From Aradus depressus (lineage: Eukaryota > Arthropoda > Insecta > Hemiptera > Aradidae), in contig OY759216.1 in assembly GCA_963662175.1 (NCBI GenBank), positions 45,835,087 to 45,899,086 of the forward strand: 64,000 bases of DNA, in the 5' to 3' direction. The notes beneath the pieces were generated by a model. The model saw nothing but the letters and a program-made list of their open reading frames with translations. It did no database searches and was not told where the DNA came from. The first letter of the stretch is position 1, and each line of letters starts with the position of its first letter. Positions 1-10,508 of this stretch are shown here, one piece after another. A program made the translations under genes and the position numbers.

Positions 1-9
1 TCCGAATAC

Positions 10-57
<48 letters not shown>

Positions 58-112
58 GTATTCGGACACTACAATATATATATATATATGTCCGAATACA
101 TATTTTATATAT
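1..112. repeat. AT-rich foldback with (AT)n core
   Basis: The arm TCCGAATACATATTTTATAT at the start is inverted at 51-66 across an (AT)n core, and the forward arm occurs a third time at 89-110. This looks like the end of a small palindromic MITE plus an extra arm, or two overlapping copies. The left boundary is cut by the window. No coding sense is visible. Confidence 0.6.
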
Positions 113-179
113 CTGCTATCTGCTGTTGATAAAGTGGAAAGCTGTTTTTATTTATTTTATTAAAACTTGTTTAAATTTT

Positions 180-311
180 ATATTGTCTAATTCCACATGG
201 AGTGTACCGGTTTCGGCTTACGCCATCGTCAGCGCAAAGTTCACTGATGACGTAAGCTGAATCCGGTACTTTACTTACATAAAGCAGATCTGTGGCATTA
301 GACAATATAGG
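180..311. repeat. Foldback element 1, degenerate hammerhead-like arms
   Basis: ATTGTCTAAT with an ACCGGTTTCGG block is inverted around about 240 and closes with TTAGACAATAT. The right arm reads CTGATGA at 244-250, then a short hairpin, GAAT and CCGGTAC. It belongs to the set of foldbacks sharing the CTGANGA-hairpin-GAAA layout (best examples at 9011-9254 and 31291-31631). A solo right arm of the same family lies at about 590-640. Nothing suggests a protein. Confidence 0.6.
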
Positions 312-383
312 TTTTCATTTATTTCAAATGTGTTTGTTATTCATATTTTCTTATTGTATTCTCACATTTGAAAGCTTTATTGC

Positions 384-500
384 AAGGCGGCGGTCCTTCG
401 GATGAGACGTTTAGCGTAATCCGGAGCTTGTGCCAACGCTAGGTACTCGTTTAAAATCGCCCCCCACTCTAGGTAACAAAACATGGGTAGGCAAAATTTA
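384..500 (+). mobile_element. SINE-1 fragment, internal body
   Basis: This retains the body block around TCCTTCGGATG, then GGTACTCG and GGGTAGGCAAAATTTAG, in the order seen in full copies, but has neither the tRNA-like head nor the 3' end. It is strongly diverged. Confidence 0.6.
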
Positions 501-589
501 GAAGTTCCACTGCGTTGGGCTCGAGACAAAAAACATATGACACTCGGGCGTGAGACACAAAAACAAACATACGATGTATAAAGTCACTT

Positions 590-642
590 TTGAACTTTGA
601 TGGCGTAAGCCGAAACGGGTACACTTTAACCGGAAGTACAAT
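590..642 (+). repeat. Solo arm of foldback family 1
   Basis: ATGGCGTAAGCCGAAAC is followed by GGGTACACTTTA, matching the right arm of the foldback at 2590-2655. The CTGATGA box has decayed. No inverted partner is visible nearby. Confidence 0.5.
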
Positions 643-721
643 CCAGGTGATTCACCGAAGACTTTTTTGCTTAGTGTTAAATTTTTTTTTTCATTTTCTT
701 GAAACAAACACAAATTGAAAA

Positions 722-1601
722 CTGGTGCAACACATGGAAAAGAAAACTTAATACAGAAAAATCACAGCACATCACATTTACACCGACGAGGAACATGCCC
801 CCCCCCCCCCCCCCCCCCCCGTTTTCATCTACGACAAGCCCTTCCCTCAATCTAATACTGTACGAAACCTAGGACTTACATTAATCGAAGACAGACATGG
901 AACCCTCACACACGTCTCACACGAAACACGCTGAACCGTCGACTCAAAATACTCTACGGACTTCTAAATAGACGATCAAAATTAGACATGACACAAAAAC
1001 GGAACTGTTACACTTACTTACTGAGACCATTATGGACATACGGATCACAGATATACGGTTCAGCAAAAACATCCAACATCAAACGAATTCAGGCGTTTCA
1101 GTCAAAAATTCTCAGACTAATAACACAGTGCCCCCCATACATAAACAACAGAACACTTCAAACGATCTTATGATACACACAGTACCCAACACAATACAAA
1201 CTACTTACATACGGTTTCTTAGAAAACTTTACACACATACAAACCCAGAAATACGTACTTTATCTTCACAACACTTACCACAAAACCCCCCACGAAGGTT
1301 GAAGAGGAGATGGAACCGCGACTTACTGCCACCTTGACTCATATTCGTTCTTAATGTTTTTTTTTTTACATTATTTCCCTTTACTTTTATCATCTCTCTT
1401 ACCCATCCATCAAAATTGTCTTTCAATTCCTTTTTATATTAATAATTAAGATAAATTTTCGTCCCGAGGTCCTACCACTGGGTGGCCTTCCTCTCACATG
1501 CCATTCACGCCAACATATTGATATGCGTTTCAACATAGATGCTGGTTGTTGCACCCTATCAACAGTTGTACCTTTATAAATAAGACAAAAAAAAAAAAAA
1601 A
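722..1601 (+). pseudogene. Jockey-like non-LTR retrotransposon 3' end (RT C-terminus and 3'UTR)
   Basis: Frames read WKRKLNTEKSQHITFT, NTVRNLGLTL, LLRPLWTYGSQIYGSAKTSN, IKRIQAFQSKILRLIT and, after a frameshift near 1170, LSSQHLPQNPPRRLKRRWNRDLL. These are the characteristic blocks C-terminal to the reverse transcriptase of Jockey-clade elements. A 23-base C run at 798-820 and several frameshifts break the reading frame. The 3'UTR ends in an A run at about 1588-1601, the expected poly(A) tail. The endonuclease and catalytic RT core are absent, as expected of a 5'-truncated copy. It is inactive. Family placement is by recognised motif order, not by search. Confidence 0.85.
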
Positions 1602-1664
1602 TGTCCAACAATTTTTATGTATAAAAAGGAAAACTATAAATGTATTCAGAGTTGTGAGAAACAA

Positions 1665-1795
1665 TTTGAATAGTTAGTTGGAGGCGGATGTTGGAGATGG
1701 GAGGGAGGGATGGCAAAGACAGATGGATGAAGAAGGAGAAGAGCAGGGGACTGAAGGATAATCCCTGAGGAACTCCTGCTCATTACTCCGGTCAC
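1665..1795 (-). pseudogene. Reverse transcriptase fragment, non-LTR type
   Basis: The reverse strand reads AGVPQGLSFSPLLFSFFIHL followed by a P- and S-rich stretch and ISNIRLQL. GVPQGS-x-x-SPLLF is RT motif 4 of non-LTR elements. The next motif, the Y/FADD box, is not seen. It differs from the Jockey copy at 722-1601 and is probably a separate insertion. It is short, so the clade is uncertain. Confidence 0.5.
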
Positions 1796-2039
1796 CCACC
1801 TCTAGCCATCTTGGGCTTACACACCTTTACAGTCCATGGTCAGTTCATCATCTCAATCTCTTCAGTTCTACTCCTCACAATAAACATTCTACTTAAAAAA
1901 ATTATATATAATACAATAAAGCGTCGATTATCCGGAATAATCTATGTCAGTCCTTTTCCAGAAATTAGTATGGCCACACTAACAAAAAGGAACTGACAGA
2001 AAGTTCAGAAATTAACAGAAAAAAAAACAAATAAAAAAA

Positions 2040-2396
2040 ACAATCGTCGCAGAATCATCGGCAGTGTACTTCCCCAGAACGAATTTAACAATTATGTTTT
2101 CGATCTCCCCAATCGATCGATTGGGTTAAAATCTTTAGTTTGACTTACATCGGCGATATTATTGAAGGGTTTGAGTTGAGCCCTACCTCCCTTCGTCCCA
2201 TTTACCTGAAAAATAATAACTATCTTCGATACATTCATTCTAACGTGTTAGGCAGACATTCATTCTGCTGGAGGCAGACTTTTTTTTTTATTGGATTTCT
2301 GATCAGAAATGAACATGAAATTCCGTTGAAAACTCAGCATCGAATTTTTGACCGTTTGCATAACTTCCCCTATACTTCGTATAGCGATCGCGTGTT
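2040..2396 (-). mobile_element. Repeat A copy, degraded
   Basis: TGTACTTCCCCAGAACGAATT at the left and GACCGTTTGCATAACTTCCC with CTATACTTCGTATAG at the right are the two ends of repeat A in reverse orientation. Only about one internal module lies between, with TACATCGGCGATATTATTG and GTTTGAGTTGAGCCC surviving. Confidence 0.75.
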
Positions 2397-2434
2397 TTAA
2401 TCACGTCTGAAGAAGTTTTTTTCATAGATAAAAC

Positions 2435-2596
2435 TTCTTAGTTAGTTATTATGACTAATAAATATGAGGAAATATCGTCTACTAACAGAGCGCTCTTTCG
2501 TCGCTCTGGTGAACATAGCCCGACAATTGTGGAAATTTTGCCTACTCTGGTTTATTAACCTGGGGTAGGGAGGGAGTATCTGTCATTGTACAGGCT
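2435..2596 (-). mobile_element. SINE-1 3' portion, degraded
   Basis: It begins TTAGTTAGTTATTATGACT (the ACTAA-type tail in reverse), continues CAGAGCGCTCTTTCGTCGCTC and TTTTGCCTACTC, and ends near GTACAGGCTCGG. It is cut at the foldback starting near 2590. Confidence 0.7.
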
Positions 2597-2655
2597 CGGC
2601 TTACGCCACCAGTGAACTTTGTGATGTCGATGGCGTAAGCCGAAACCGGTACACT
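2590..2655. repeat. Short foldback of family 1
   Basis: GTACAGGCTCGGCTTACGCC is inverted as GGCGTAAGCCGAAACCGGTAC. The right arm keeps GGC-GTAA-GCC, GAAA and CCGGTA, but CTGATGA is altered. It sits exactly between two SINE-1 fragments, so one end may be shared with the SINE body (GTACAGGCTCGG). Confidence 0.55.
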
Positions 2656-2663
2656 TTATTTTA

Positions 2664-2935
2664 GTTAACTAGTTATTATGACTCATGCCCGGGCTTTAGT
2701 TACGAGGTCGTATCGCCTACTACCATAGCGCTCTTTCGTCTCTCTGGTGGACTAAATTCTTATTCATCTAGGGCACGGGTCTTGACACATGACATCGTAC
2801 AGGCTCGGGACCATCGCTTAACGTCCTATCCGAAGGACGGCGGCTGCAACGTTTTTTCACCTCCCAGATAAAAAACGTAAGAGCCTCAGTCGGGTTTCGA
2901 ACCTGCAATCTTGAGCTCTTGTGAAATGATGAAGC
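2664..2935 (-). mobile_element. SINE-1, nearly full length, diverged
   Basis: In reverse it has the tail AGTTATTATGACTCATGCCC, the conserved ATCGCCTACTACCA block, the body TCCGAAGGACGG, and the B-box GGGTTTCGAACCTGC of the tRNA-like head. The head is cut after CTTGAGCTC. There are several internal deletions. Confidence 0.8.
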
Positions 2936-3149
2936 TAGCTGTAAAAGGATTTAAACAAACAAAGAGCGAACATCAAGAAGATATCAAGTGATATTGATGA
3001 TGGAGGCGATGATTTGTGACCAGCAGGCTGAGGCTCTCTTCCTGATTAGAGACAACATGTTTATGCTTCCTTCAGACTAACAACTTGTCTTCCTACACAC
3101 AACATAGTCCTCAGCCACCCCCACGCAACATCACAAATAGACTTGTTAC

Positions 3150-3357
3150 TTCTTCAGCTATTCCAAGTATAGGGGAAGTTATGTAATCGGTCAGAAATTC
3201 GATGAAGGGTTTTCCAACCTGATAGAATGAATGTATCAACATAAAATTTTATATGAGTGTCCAGAACCTCATAAGGACAACTATCGATTTTAGCCAAATC
3301 GGAGAAAAGAAAGAGAGGATCAGATGGGGCTCAACTCAAAAAACTCAATAACTGCCG
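3150..3357 (+). mobile_element. Repeat A, left end
   Basis: It starts ACTTCTTCAGCTATTCC, then GTATAGGGGAAGTTATGTAA and one module with GATAGAATGAATGTATC and GATCAGATGGGGCTCAAC. It stops abruptly at AATAACTGCCGA, where a truncated SINE-1 in reverse begins. Confidence 0.8.
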
Positions 3358-3621
3358 ACCAGAGCGCTCTTTCATCATCTGGTGGAATGAGCCTGAATCT
3401 ACAGTGGGAGTCCTAAATTTTGCCAACCTATTCACGTAGGGTTCTACGAGTACCTGTCATCGTACGGAGCATCCAAAGCTAGGTCCCATCCAAAGGACGG
3501 TAAGGTTCCATTTTTTTTTTTTTTTTTTTTTACCTCTCATATAAAATAAGCTAAGGGTCTCGGCTGGAATTCGAACTCGCGATCTTGAGCTCAGTAGGCT
3601 AGCATGAGCTAACGGCGCCCT
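3357..3621 (-). mobile_element. SINE-1 with head, lacking 3' tail
   Basis: It runs from CCAGAGCGCTCTTTCATC to the head GAGCTAACGGCGCCCTC at 3605-3621. A 22-base T run interrupts the body where other copies read TTTATTTTACCTCCC. It is joined directly to repeat A on its left. Confidence 0.75.
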
Positions 3622-4404
3622 CACTATTGTGTGTAGATGAAATAACAATGGACATACCCTTGAACCTTGAGAGAATCCACACCAATAAAAACATACCTGC
3701 AACAAAAAACATCAGTATTAGTATAGTTATAGTTGACAAGGTTAAGAACAAACTATGTTCAGATGACACATCCAATAGATATAGATAGGATAGATAAGAA
3801 GATAGAAGAATATAGAACATCTAAACTTTGTTTCTCTCGTTTTGAAAAAAGTATAACTCACAAAGAAATCAATTTATTTATTGACCTTCTCCACTTTTTG
3901 AAAGCAATTGATACAATAAAATACATTCAAAATTCAATAAAAAATTAATGAATAAGTTTCTCGAAAAGGAGTCAACAATTCAGCTAATTTATTCAACTGG
4001 TTTTGAAATATCCAAAAATAAACCGTGATAGTTAGGAAACTTTAGTCTTTAATCCAAAATGGGGCCTGTCAGCACTGATCTGAAGAAATGTTGAAAGAGT
4101 CACTGAAGAGAGGTTAAAAGATGACGACCTCTTAGGTCACAGACATGGACACAATCAGGTCTTCTGTTGCAATCCCATTTTGTAGCTCTAATCCAGCTTG
4201 CGCAAAAGAGTCGATGAACGCCATTGATGAAATTATGTGTTATTACATAATGTGCTAAAGTAGATCCACCCCCTGCCCCTCGAGGGGAAAAGAAAATAAA
4301 TTTAAAAATTGACAGAGCAGAATACATTAATGGTTGACTATAAAAAAGATGGATGTCCAGAAAAAATTAATTTAATAAAAACTGATGTAAAAAAAGATTT
4401 AAAC
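3622..4404. other. Unassigned AT-rich stretch
   Basis: No recognisable coding sequence or repeat end was found. The short open frames here show no family motif or splice context. An A fragment on the reverse strand begins only at about 4615. Confidence 0.4.
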
Positions 4405-4590
4405 TAAGTTTGTATTCTGTTGATGTTGGAACTCTTGGCTGAGCCTCATAGTTCTAGTCCGTATGTCCATATTGGTCGTATGATAGTTTTGTAAATTTAA
4501 AGTTTGTTAAAGATAGTTTTGACTTTGATCCGAATAGTCGTCTTAAAAGACCATATCGTCTGTTGAGTTCTTGTTGGAAACTAAAATAAT
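4405..4590 (-). pseudogene. Jockey-like fragment (post-RT region)
   Basis: The reverse strand reads LNRRYGLLRRLFGSKSKLSL, then an IRPIWTYG-like block (disrupted), then a GSAKSSN-like stretch. It overlaps the segment present in the 5225-5800 fragment, so the two are separate copies. It has frameshifts and no catalytic core. Confidence 0.65.
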
Positions 4591-4614
4591 AATTTCAAAA
4601 AAAGTAATAGTAAT

Positions 4615-4832
4615 CAATTACGTTCACCATTTCCCTCTAAAGTTAATCGACCGTTTTGGCTAAAAATAAACTTGTAAAGGGACTTCTGAATCCTCATTCT
4701 AAATTTCATGTCGATACATCGGCAGTTATTGGAGTTTCTGTGTGTGCCCCTTCCTCCTCCTCCCCCCCCCCCTCCCTCCCCCCACCAATCTCCCTTCCCC
4801 TCAGGCCGATATGTCTGTTAATCAATAGGTGT
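4615..4832 (-). mobile_element. Repeat A fragment with C-rich tract
   Basis: ACCGTTTTGGCTAAAAAT and TTTCATGTCGATACATCGGC match A modules in reverse. A long C-rich tract at about 4752-4785 sits at the module's usual CCCCCTCTGATCCCCC position. Confidence 0.65.
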
Positions 4833-5224
4833 TGATCGTATTACGTTATACTGTATGTCATGTGAGTACATTCATTCTATCGTGTCCACACGTATACAAA
4901 TGTCAAATAAATTTCAGAATTACGCTATATAAGGAAACAAAGAAAACCGCTGACGCTAAAACATTACTTTCATACACTTCAATGCCAGTATGACGAGGAG
5001 GGAGGGGGAGGGAAAGTGATCTGTACATTATTGCTGCTGCTAAGGAAGTCTCTAGGCCATTGTCGCTTAAGCCGTCGTTGGGGAAGTATGGCAGAATGGA
5101 GAGCACGGATTAGAAGATTATTGTGGGAACTAAGAGAGGAAAATAATTTTTTATTCTTGGATTTAGTAACTTGGGTGAAAAAAGTTACTTTAAGGTCAGT
5201 GTGAAGAGTTTTGTTGTATAATAA

Positions 5225-5800
5225 GGAGCATTGGCTATTTTACGAAGGATTTTGGATTAAAAGGATTGGATGCGTTGGAAATTGGAAGCCTTGGCAGTCC
5301 GTAAGTCCACATAGGTTTGAGTACTGCTTTGTATATAAGTCGTTTTGTTTTCAAAGTTAATTTGGATCTTTTGTCTAGAAGTCTTTGTAACAGTCTTTTC
5401 AGTTTCGTGTGAGGATTCCAAGTTAGTCGTTTGTCGAGTATGAGGTCTAGATAGCGGACTTTGTTTTCTAAGGGGTGGGATTGTTGTTAAGGTACACTAG
5501 AGGACAGAAGGGTGAAGACGATATGAATTGACATCTTCTCATACACGTTCACTCTCCACTTTTTGTACCAGGACTGAAGAGATGTCAGGTTTTCTTGTCT
5601 GGATGATAAGACTGGGTCGGGATGAGGCCTCTCTCCTCATAGCATTGTCATCTGCAAAGTTGTGGAGTTGTGTTGATGGATAGGTGGGGATATCAGCTGT
5701 GTATATTGTGTAGAGGATAGGTTCCAGGATACTACCTTGTGGAACGTCAGCCATTTTGTGGAGACAAGAAGAATTTGAGCCAAAAATACACACCTATCAA
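5225..5800 (-). pseudogene. Jockey-like reverse transcriptase fragment with FADD motif
   Basis: From about 5793 down, the reverse strand reads VPQGSILEPILYTIYTADIP, then QLHNFADDNAM. FADD is the catalytic Y/FADD box of the RT palm. Further blocks match the Jockey C-terminal region: WYKKWR, VRYLDLILDKRLTWNPHTK and KPMWTYGLP. It is a 5'-truncated and frameshifted copy whose product would be non-functional. It is the only fragment in the window that retains a catalytic RT box. Confidence 0.85.
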
Positions 5801-5819
5801 GTATTATAAACACAGTCAT

Positions 5820-6279
5820 TATGTTGGAGAGAGATAATAAGGGTTTAAAAGAAGTGTCAATTAAAATTATATGGTAATATCATGGTCGATTAATTTTCAT
5901 TAATATGGTAATTAATAAATCTATTATTAAAATAATCCATTATGGAGATCAGCCTGAAGGGCTGCTGGGCTGGTTATTGTACTATAGACGTGCCGTATAA
6001 TGGTCAGAATGAGTGATCCTTCTCTTTGAAAGTGAGGCGCATACTTGATGAGACATGGAGTATGCGCTAACTGGCTATTAACCTGAGATGACCAACTTAT
6101 AACCATAAATATTAATTATAAAAATAATTATTAATGTCGACTAATCATATAGATGAGAAAACGGGAACCAATTCGGCCTTGATCACGTGACATCAAGCAA
6201 TATTTTGGAATTTCAAAACCCACTTGGATGTAGCCGGTTAAAATACAGGTGAATCTTCTGGTGGTGACGTAAAGAGATT
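5820..6279. other. Unassigned stretch with a perfect 8-bp hairpin
   Basis: GCGCATAC at 6037-6044 is inverted as GTATGCGC at 6061-6068. AT-rich inverted AATTAAT motifs flank it. No family was recognised. Confidence 0.35.
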
Positions 6280-6453
6280 ATGTGATGTGGCCATAACTAG
6301 ACTTTCTTATACCAACCAGGTTCTTAAGAAAGCAAAAAGTTGGCCTGAGCAGTTTTCCATCTTTTATTATACAGCGACAATCTCATAACCTAGTAACGCG
6401 GAGTGTACAAAAGTGGTTGGTAAAATAGAGTCCAGTTATGGCCATATCACATA
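6280..6453. mobile_element. Small foldback MITE (family F)
   Basis: ATGTGATGTGGCCATAACTA with CTTATACCAACCA on the left is inverted on the right as TTGGTAAAATAG and GTTATGGCCATATCACAT. Arms are about 38 bp around an ~95-bp centre. Solo arms occur at 8625-8662 (reverse) and 15178-15222 (forward). It is non-coding. Confidence 0.7.
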
Positions 6454-6461
6454 CATATACA

Positions 6462-6805
6462 ATGTAAACTCTATATAGCGACACTTAAGGGACTGCGCAT
6501 TTTATGGCGTTATTGAGAGTTGTCGTTAAATGAAGAGAAGAAAAAAATACATATTACATTAGATTTAATAGTATCTTACTATTATAATATGTAAGTATTT
6601 ACTAATAAAGTATGAAATTTACAAACAACAAACAATAATATTGATACAAATAACAACGCTTATTGCATATAGTCTGTTATCTTCGTCTGACGTTTTTTGC
6701 TGCTCCAGTATTTTATATATAGAGTGTATCATTGTATGGACAAGCAGATTCAAGTAATTTAGATGTTTTAGGGAGTTTGTCGTTAAATCGAGTGGCGTTA
6801 AAAGG
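6462..6805. repeat. Possible pogo/Tigger-type end remnants
   Basis: ACTCTATATAGCGACACTTA with TGTCGTTAAATGAAG (6465-6535), and a second related stretch ending TTTGTCGTTAAATCGAG (6770-6790), resemble the CTCTATATAACGACAC-type ends of pogo-like DNA transposons as I recall them. There is no transposase. A related stretch (CCCTCGATATAACGAATCTC) is at 55030. Confidence 0.35.
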
Positions 6806-6894
6806 ATTATTTTTAATTCTAAATCGAAAACTTACAATAAAAATATATTTAAAATTCGTTAATATGCGTTATAATTTAAACATTAGTTATAAAT

Positions 6895-7230
6895 ATTTCC
6901 TACGGACATCAATTGTACAATCTTTGGAGATCTATAACTTTGTTATTATTGGTTTCATCTCAAATATGAGGACATTTTGTTAATTCGACATTGATCAGGA
7001 ACATTTTTGATAATTAACATTTTTTCGATAGGGCTAAAAATGTGTTCACATAAATTAAGCTAATGTCTAAAAAAAAGTAAGTTTCAGAACGACATTTTTG
7101 GACGGTTTTCGGCAGGATCTATCTCACAAACCAACTTTCAAAAAATTGTATTGCACAACAAATATGTCTTTCAGTTTTTTCTACAACATTTATTTGGAGT
7201 AATTTTTGATTTGGCCATAAATATAAGCAG
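6895..7230 (-). mobile_element. Repeat E copy
   Basis: Body blocks TTTCGATAGGGCTAA, TTTTCGGCAGGATCTATCTC and TGTCTTTCAGTTTTTTCTAC match copies at 16730, 30775 and 51095. The hairpin end is not present here. E is non-coding; its shared blocks, not open frames, define it. Confidence 0.65.
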
Positions 7231-7239
7231 TACAATTTT

Positions 7240-7405
7240 CAGAGGAAGCGGCCGGAGGAATGAAGGGATCAGAGACTCAAAAATAACTGCCGATGTAATG
7301 AATGCGACACAAAATTTGATATGAGGTTTCAGGTGTCTCTATGTACGTCAACTATCGATGTTTAGCCATCGATTAATTTTGGAGGGAGTGCGAGAACTTT
7401 TTTGA
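7240..7405 (+). mobile_element. Repeat A right-hand fragment
   Basis: It contains ATAACTGCCGATGTAATGAA, the GTCAACTATCGATGTTTAGCC block and GATTAATTTTGGAGGGAGTG. It ends in a T run without the CTGGGGAAGTACA end. Confidence 0.65.
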
Positions 7406-7447
7406 TGTAAAGATGCTCAATTTATATTTTTTAATATTATAATTATG

Positions 7448-7892
7448 TTACTTTCTCAGTTATACGAAGTATAGGGGGGAAGTTATGTAATCGATCAAAA
7501 ATTCGATGCGGAGAATAACTGCCGATAGAATGAATGTATCGACACAAAATTATATGAATTCAAAACCACATAAGGAGGAAACTTATCAATTTTTAGCGGA
7601 ATTGGAAGAAAGAGAGGGGGGATCAGAGGAGGCTCAATTCAATAATCCCAATAACTGCTGATGTAATGAATGTATCGACATGAAATTTCATATTTGAAGT
7701 CGAGGCCCAATGAGGACATCCTAATAACTATCAATGTAATGAATTTTATCGACACAAAATTTAGAATGATGAGCCCCTATTAAAATCAACTATTGGATAT
7801 TAGTGAAAACGGTCGATTGGTTTTGGAGAGGGAGCGAAAAGTTAATTAATTTGTTCTGGGGAAGTACATTGCCGGTGATTCACCGACAACTT
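7448..7892 (+). mobile_element. Repeat A, both ends present
   Basis: This is a reference copy. The left end reads ACTTTCTCAG, then TATACGAAGTATAGG and GAAGTTATGTAATCG. Modules follow, each with ATAACTGCCGAT, GAATGTATCGACA, an AAATTTCATAT block, a purine-rich GAAGGG/GGATCAGAGG block and CTCAATTCAA. The right end reads GTTCTGGGGAAGTACATTGC and the hairpin CGGTGATTCACCG. ACTTCCCCAG (consensus left) and CTGGGGAAGT (right) are inverted repeats. No protein is encoded. Confidence 0.85.
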
Positions 7893-8624
7893 TCATGTTA
7901 TGGATCTAACGGAAATAAATATTATTATCATTATTATTGCTAGGGCGTATGTAGCATGTCTACAACATACAGTACGCGCTGTGATAGTAGTCATTCCAAC
8001 GCACCCCAACAGGATAGTCTCTGGGTAGTACAGATTCTGACGACAAATGTGAGTCAGAATTGTTGTAACAGATACCATATGTGTTCCCAGGGTCTCTTCA
8101 TAGAGCAGGGATGTTGAAGTGTTGCAACCAATCCTCCTCAAATAAGAAGTGTCACATCAATTGATCATCAATCAAGAGGAATCAGATGACATCGGCTTTA
8201 AATGGATATCAATTCACTCCAGCTATAGCCCATATCACAATGATCATATACAACCTTCGACTCTCTTATCTGAATTAAATAGAATATCATGAGAGAAGGC
8301 TAAACCTGTTACTTAGCCTGTAAAAGAAGACTTATATAAAGAAATATAAATATAAAACTTTTATAGTTACAAATTTAATATATTAATATCTATTGTTATT
8401 TATTAATATTAGGAAGTAGTATAAAAAAATATGGAGGATTTTCTTATTATACAAACCACGCTTACAGATCACACTCTCTCCCTCTCCATCCCAAAATTAT
8501 TTAATTTTGTCTCATTGTACCGCGTTATCTTGAGAGTAGACATTCTTATACCCCCAGTAATGCTAGTATGAAATAATTTTGAGAAGGGGGGGGGGGGGGG
8601 GGAGAGAGAGAGAGATCGGTAAGC
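7893..8624. other. Unassigned AT-rich stretch
   Basis: No recognised gene or repeat was found, apart from a 17-base G run near 8586-8602 followed by a short (GA)n. Confidence 0.35.
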
Positions 8625-8704
8625 GGTATAAGAAAGTCCTGTAATGGCTACATCACTTATTTTTCAGGTCTGCTATGAGTTACGATTTAAAAATTACTGA
8701 CAAG

Positions 8705-9590
8705 GAGACCTTACAATGTGTGGGTCGCCGATTTCAATGAAACTTTTTCTTGTGTTTCTACATCGAAAAATAGTAGTTCAGTGAAGCGTTCTTCGGGCTT
8801 TCTGAGCAAAAAAAAAAAAAAAATTAGGCGCGAAAATGGCCAAAAATTGCATTTACAAAGCTGCCACTGGCTCCTAGCTCATGGATGCATGTACATCAAA
8901 AAATATTAGACACATGTATAGGGGTTTGTCCAAATTAACCCAGAATAAAATATCAACCATTTATCGGATAACTTCTAAGTTGAGGAACGCGGATATATTG
9001 TGGAATTTGTAATAAATAAATAAAACAAACTTATTTTTTGAAATATTATCTATTCCACTAAAGATATTTATAAAAATAAAACTACCGGTTTCGGCCTCAC
9101 ACCATCGTCAGGTCTAGTTATGCACTCTGCAAACTGACTTAGTTCATAACTAGACCTGACGATGGTGTGAGGCCGAAACCGGTAGTTTTATTTTTATAAA
9201 TATGTTTAGTGGAATAGACAATACTTCAAAAAATAAGTTTGTTTTATTTATTTATCGGATACATCCTGTAGTTGATTTTTAGCCCTCCATAGTAGCAGAG
9301 TAAACCCTCATATTGAATATTTTTTTCTGGGGTTAATTTGGACAAACCCCTTTACAGGTGCCTAAAATTTTTAGATGTACAATCATCCCTGCATTCATTT
9401 AAATTGATTAAGGGAGCTAGGAGCAGTAGCAGCTTTGTGAAGGCAATTTTTGACCATTTTCGCGCCTAATTTTTTTTTTTTCTTTGCTCAGAAGGCCCAT
9501 TGGCAAACGCTCGGACACGTAACTACTATTTTTCGATGTAGAAACACGAGAAAAAGTTTCATTGAAAACGGCGTCCCCAAATATGAGGAC
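8705..9590. repeat. Large nested palindrome
   Basis: The outer arms are 8705-8985 and 9260-9590, sharing TTTTCGCGCCTAATTTTT, GGGGTTTGTCCAAATTAACC and CGATGTAGAAACACGAGAAA in inverted form with clear divergence and a ~45-bp deletion in the left arm. Nested at the centre is the nearly identical foldback 9011-9254. An open frame on each strand simply reflects the symmetry. Confidence 0.8.
9011..9254. mobile_element. Foldback element with hammerhead-like arms
   Basis: The arms 9011-9122 and 9145-9254 are almost perfectly inverted, with a 22-bp spacer. The right arm carries CTGACGA (9156-9162), T, a GGT/GCC hairpin, GAAA (9175-9178), CCGG, then TA. AGAC before the CTGACGA box can pair with GTTT after CCGGTA. 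Arms this similar imply a young element or recent gene conversion. It sits at the middle of the older palindrome at 8705-9590. Confidence 0.8.
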
Positions 9591-9734
9591 TTTAGGAGAT
9601 TGGAAATATTTCCTTATAATATAAGTATGAGATAGTGAAACTGAGCACATATAACCTTCCTATAACCTCCACGCCAGTAATCCACTTAGATATCTATGGT
9701 GCCTTGAGTTTTACTGCCTCCTGGATATCCACTG

Positions 9735-9905
9735 CCAGTTACCAAACCTTACCGAGGTGATAGAAGTGGGCTCGACTCAAATACCAGAATAACTGCCGAT
9801 GTAATGAATGTATCGACACAAAATTTAGTAGATTGATTCCTTGCTCCTATGTAAGTCAACCATTGATTAGATTTTGTTTTTGGGGGAAGAGAAACAAATT
9901 AATTC
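9735..9905 (+). mobile_element. Repeat A right-hand fragment
   Basis: It contains AATAACTGCCGATGTAATG and AATGTATCGACACAAAATTT, then GTAAGTCAACCATTGAT and a decayed GGTTTTGGAGG block. Both ends are missing. Confidence 0.65.
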
Positions 9906-10262
9906 ATTAACTCATAGTGGAGAAAACTTGTCGAAAAACCAAAGTGCATCACGCTTCATAGCTGATGCATTTATAATCAAATATTCAAAAGACAATCAGA
10001 ATAAATTCTGCGTAGAAAAATATACATTTAATATTCATGTGAGCAGATATATTCAAAAATAACGCGGATGGTATCAGTTATATATAATCGTGAGTGATCT
10101 GTGAAGGGAATAAATTACATGAGGGGTTCTTGACACCACTTTTAATGTATCCTACATGTGCAGGAAAAAGAAATGTATTTATAATTATTATTATGTTTTT
10201 ATTGTAGCCTATCAAATATATGTAGCTGAGAATAATCAGATGCTTCGAATACAAAAAAAAAA
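9906..10262. other. Unassigned AT-rich stretch
   Basis: Nothing was recognised. Open frames on both strands are short and of low complexity. Confidence 0.3.
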
Positions 10263-10508
10263 TCAATCGTTGACTTACAAAGGAGCTTCTGAATGGTTGT
10301 ACTATATTTTATGTCGATACATTTATAACATCGGCAGATATGAGGGTTTTTAGCCCCTTCATCTGATCTCCTCATTCCTTCTGCTGATTCCTCAGGAAGT
10401 TAATAGGCGCATTATGAGATTTTGAATTTACATATGAAATTTCGTGTTGATAAATTCATTACAATGGCTGTTATTACGAGTTTTGGTGTTAAGCCCATCC
10501 TAAATCTT
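10263..10508 (-). mobile_element. Repeat A, two modules, ends missing
   Basis: GTTGACTTACAAAGGAGC, TTATGTCGATACATTTATAA and ATGAAATTTCGTGTTGATAA are A blocks in reverse. It abuts a second A copy in the opposite orientation that starts at about 10535. Confidence 0.65.
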
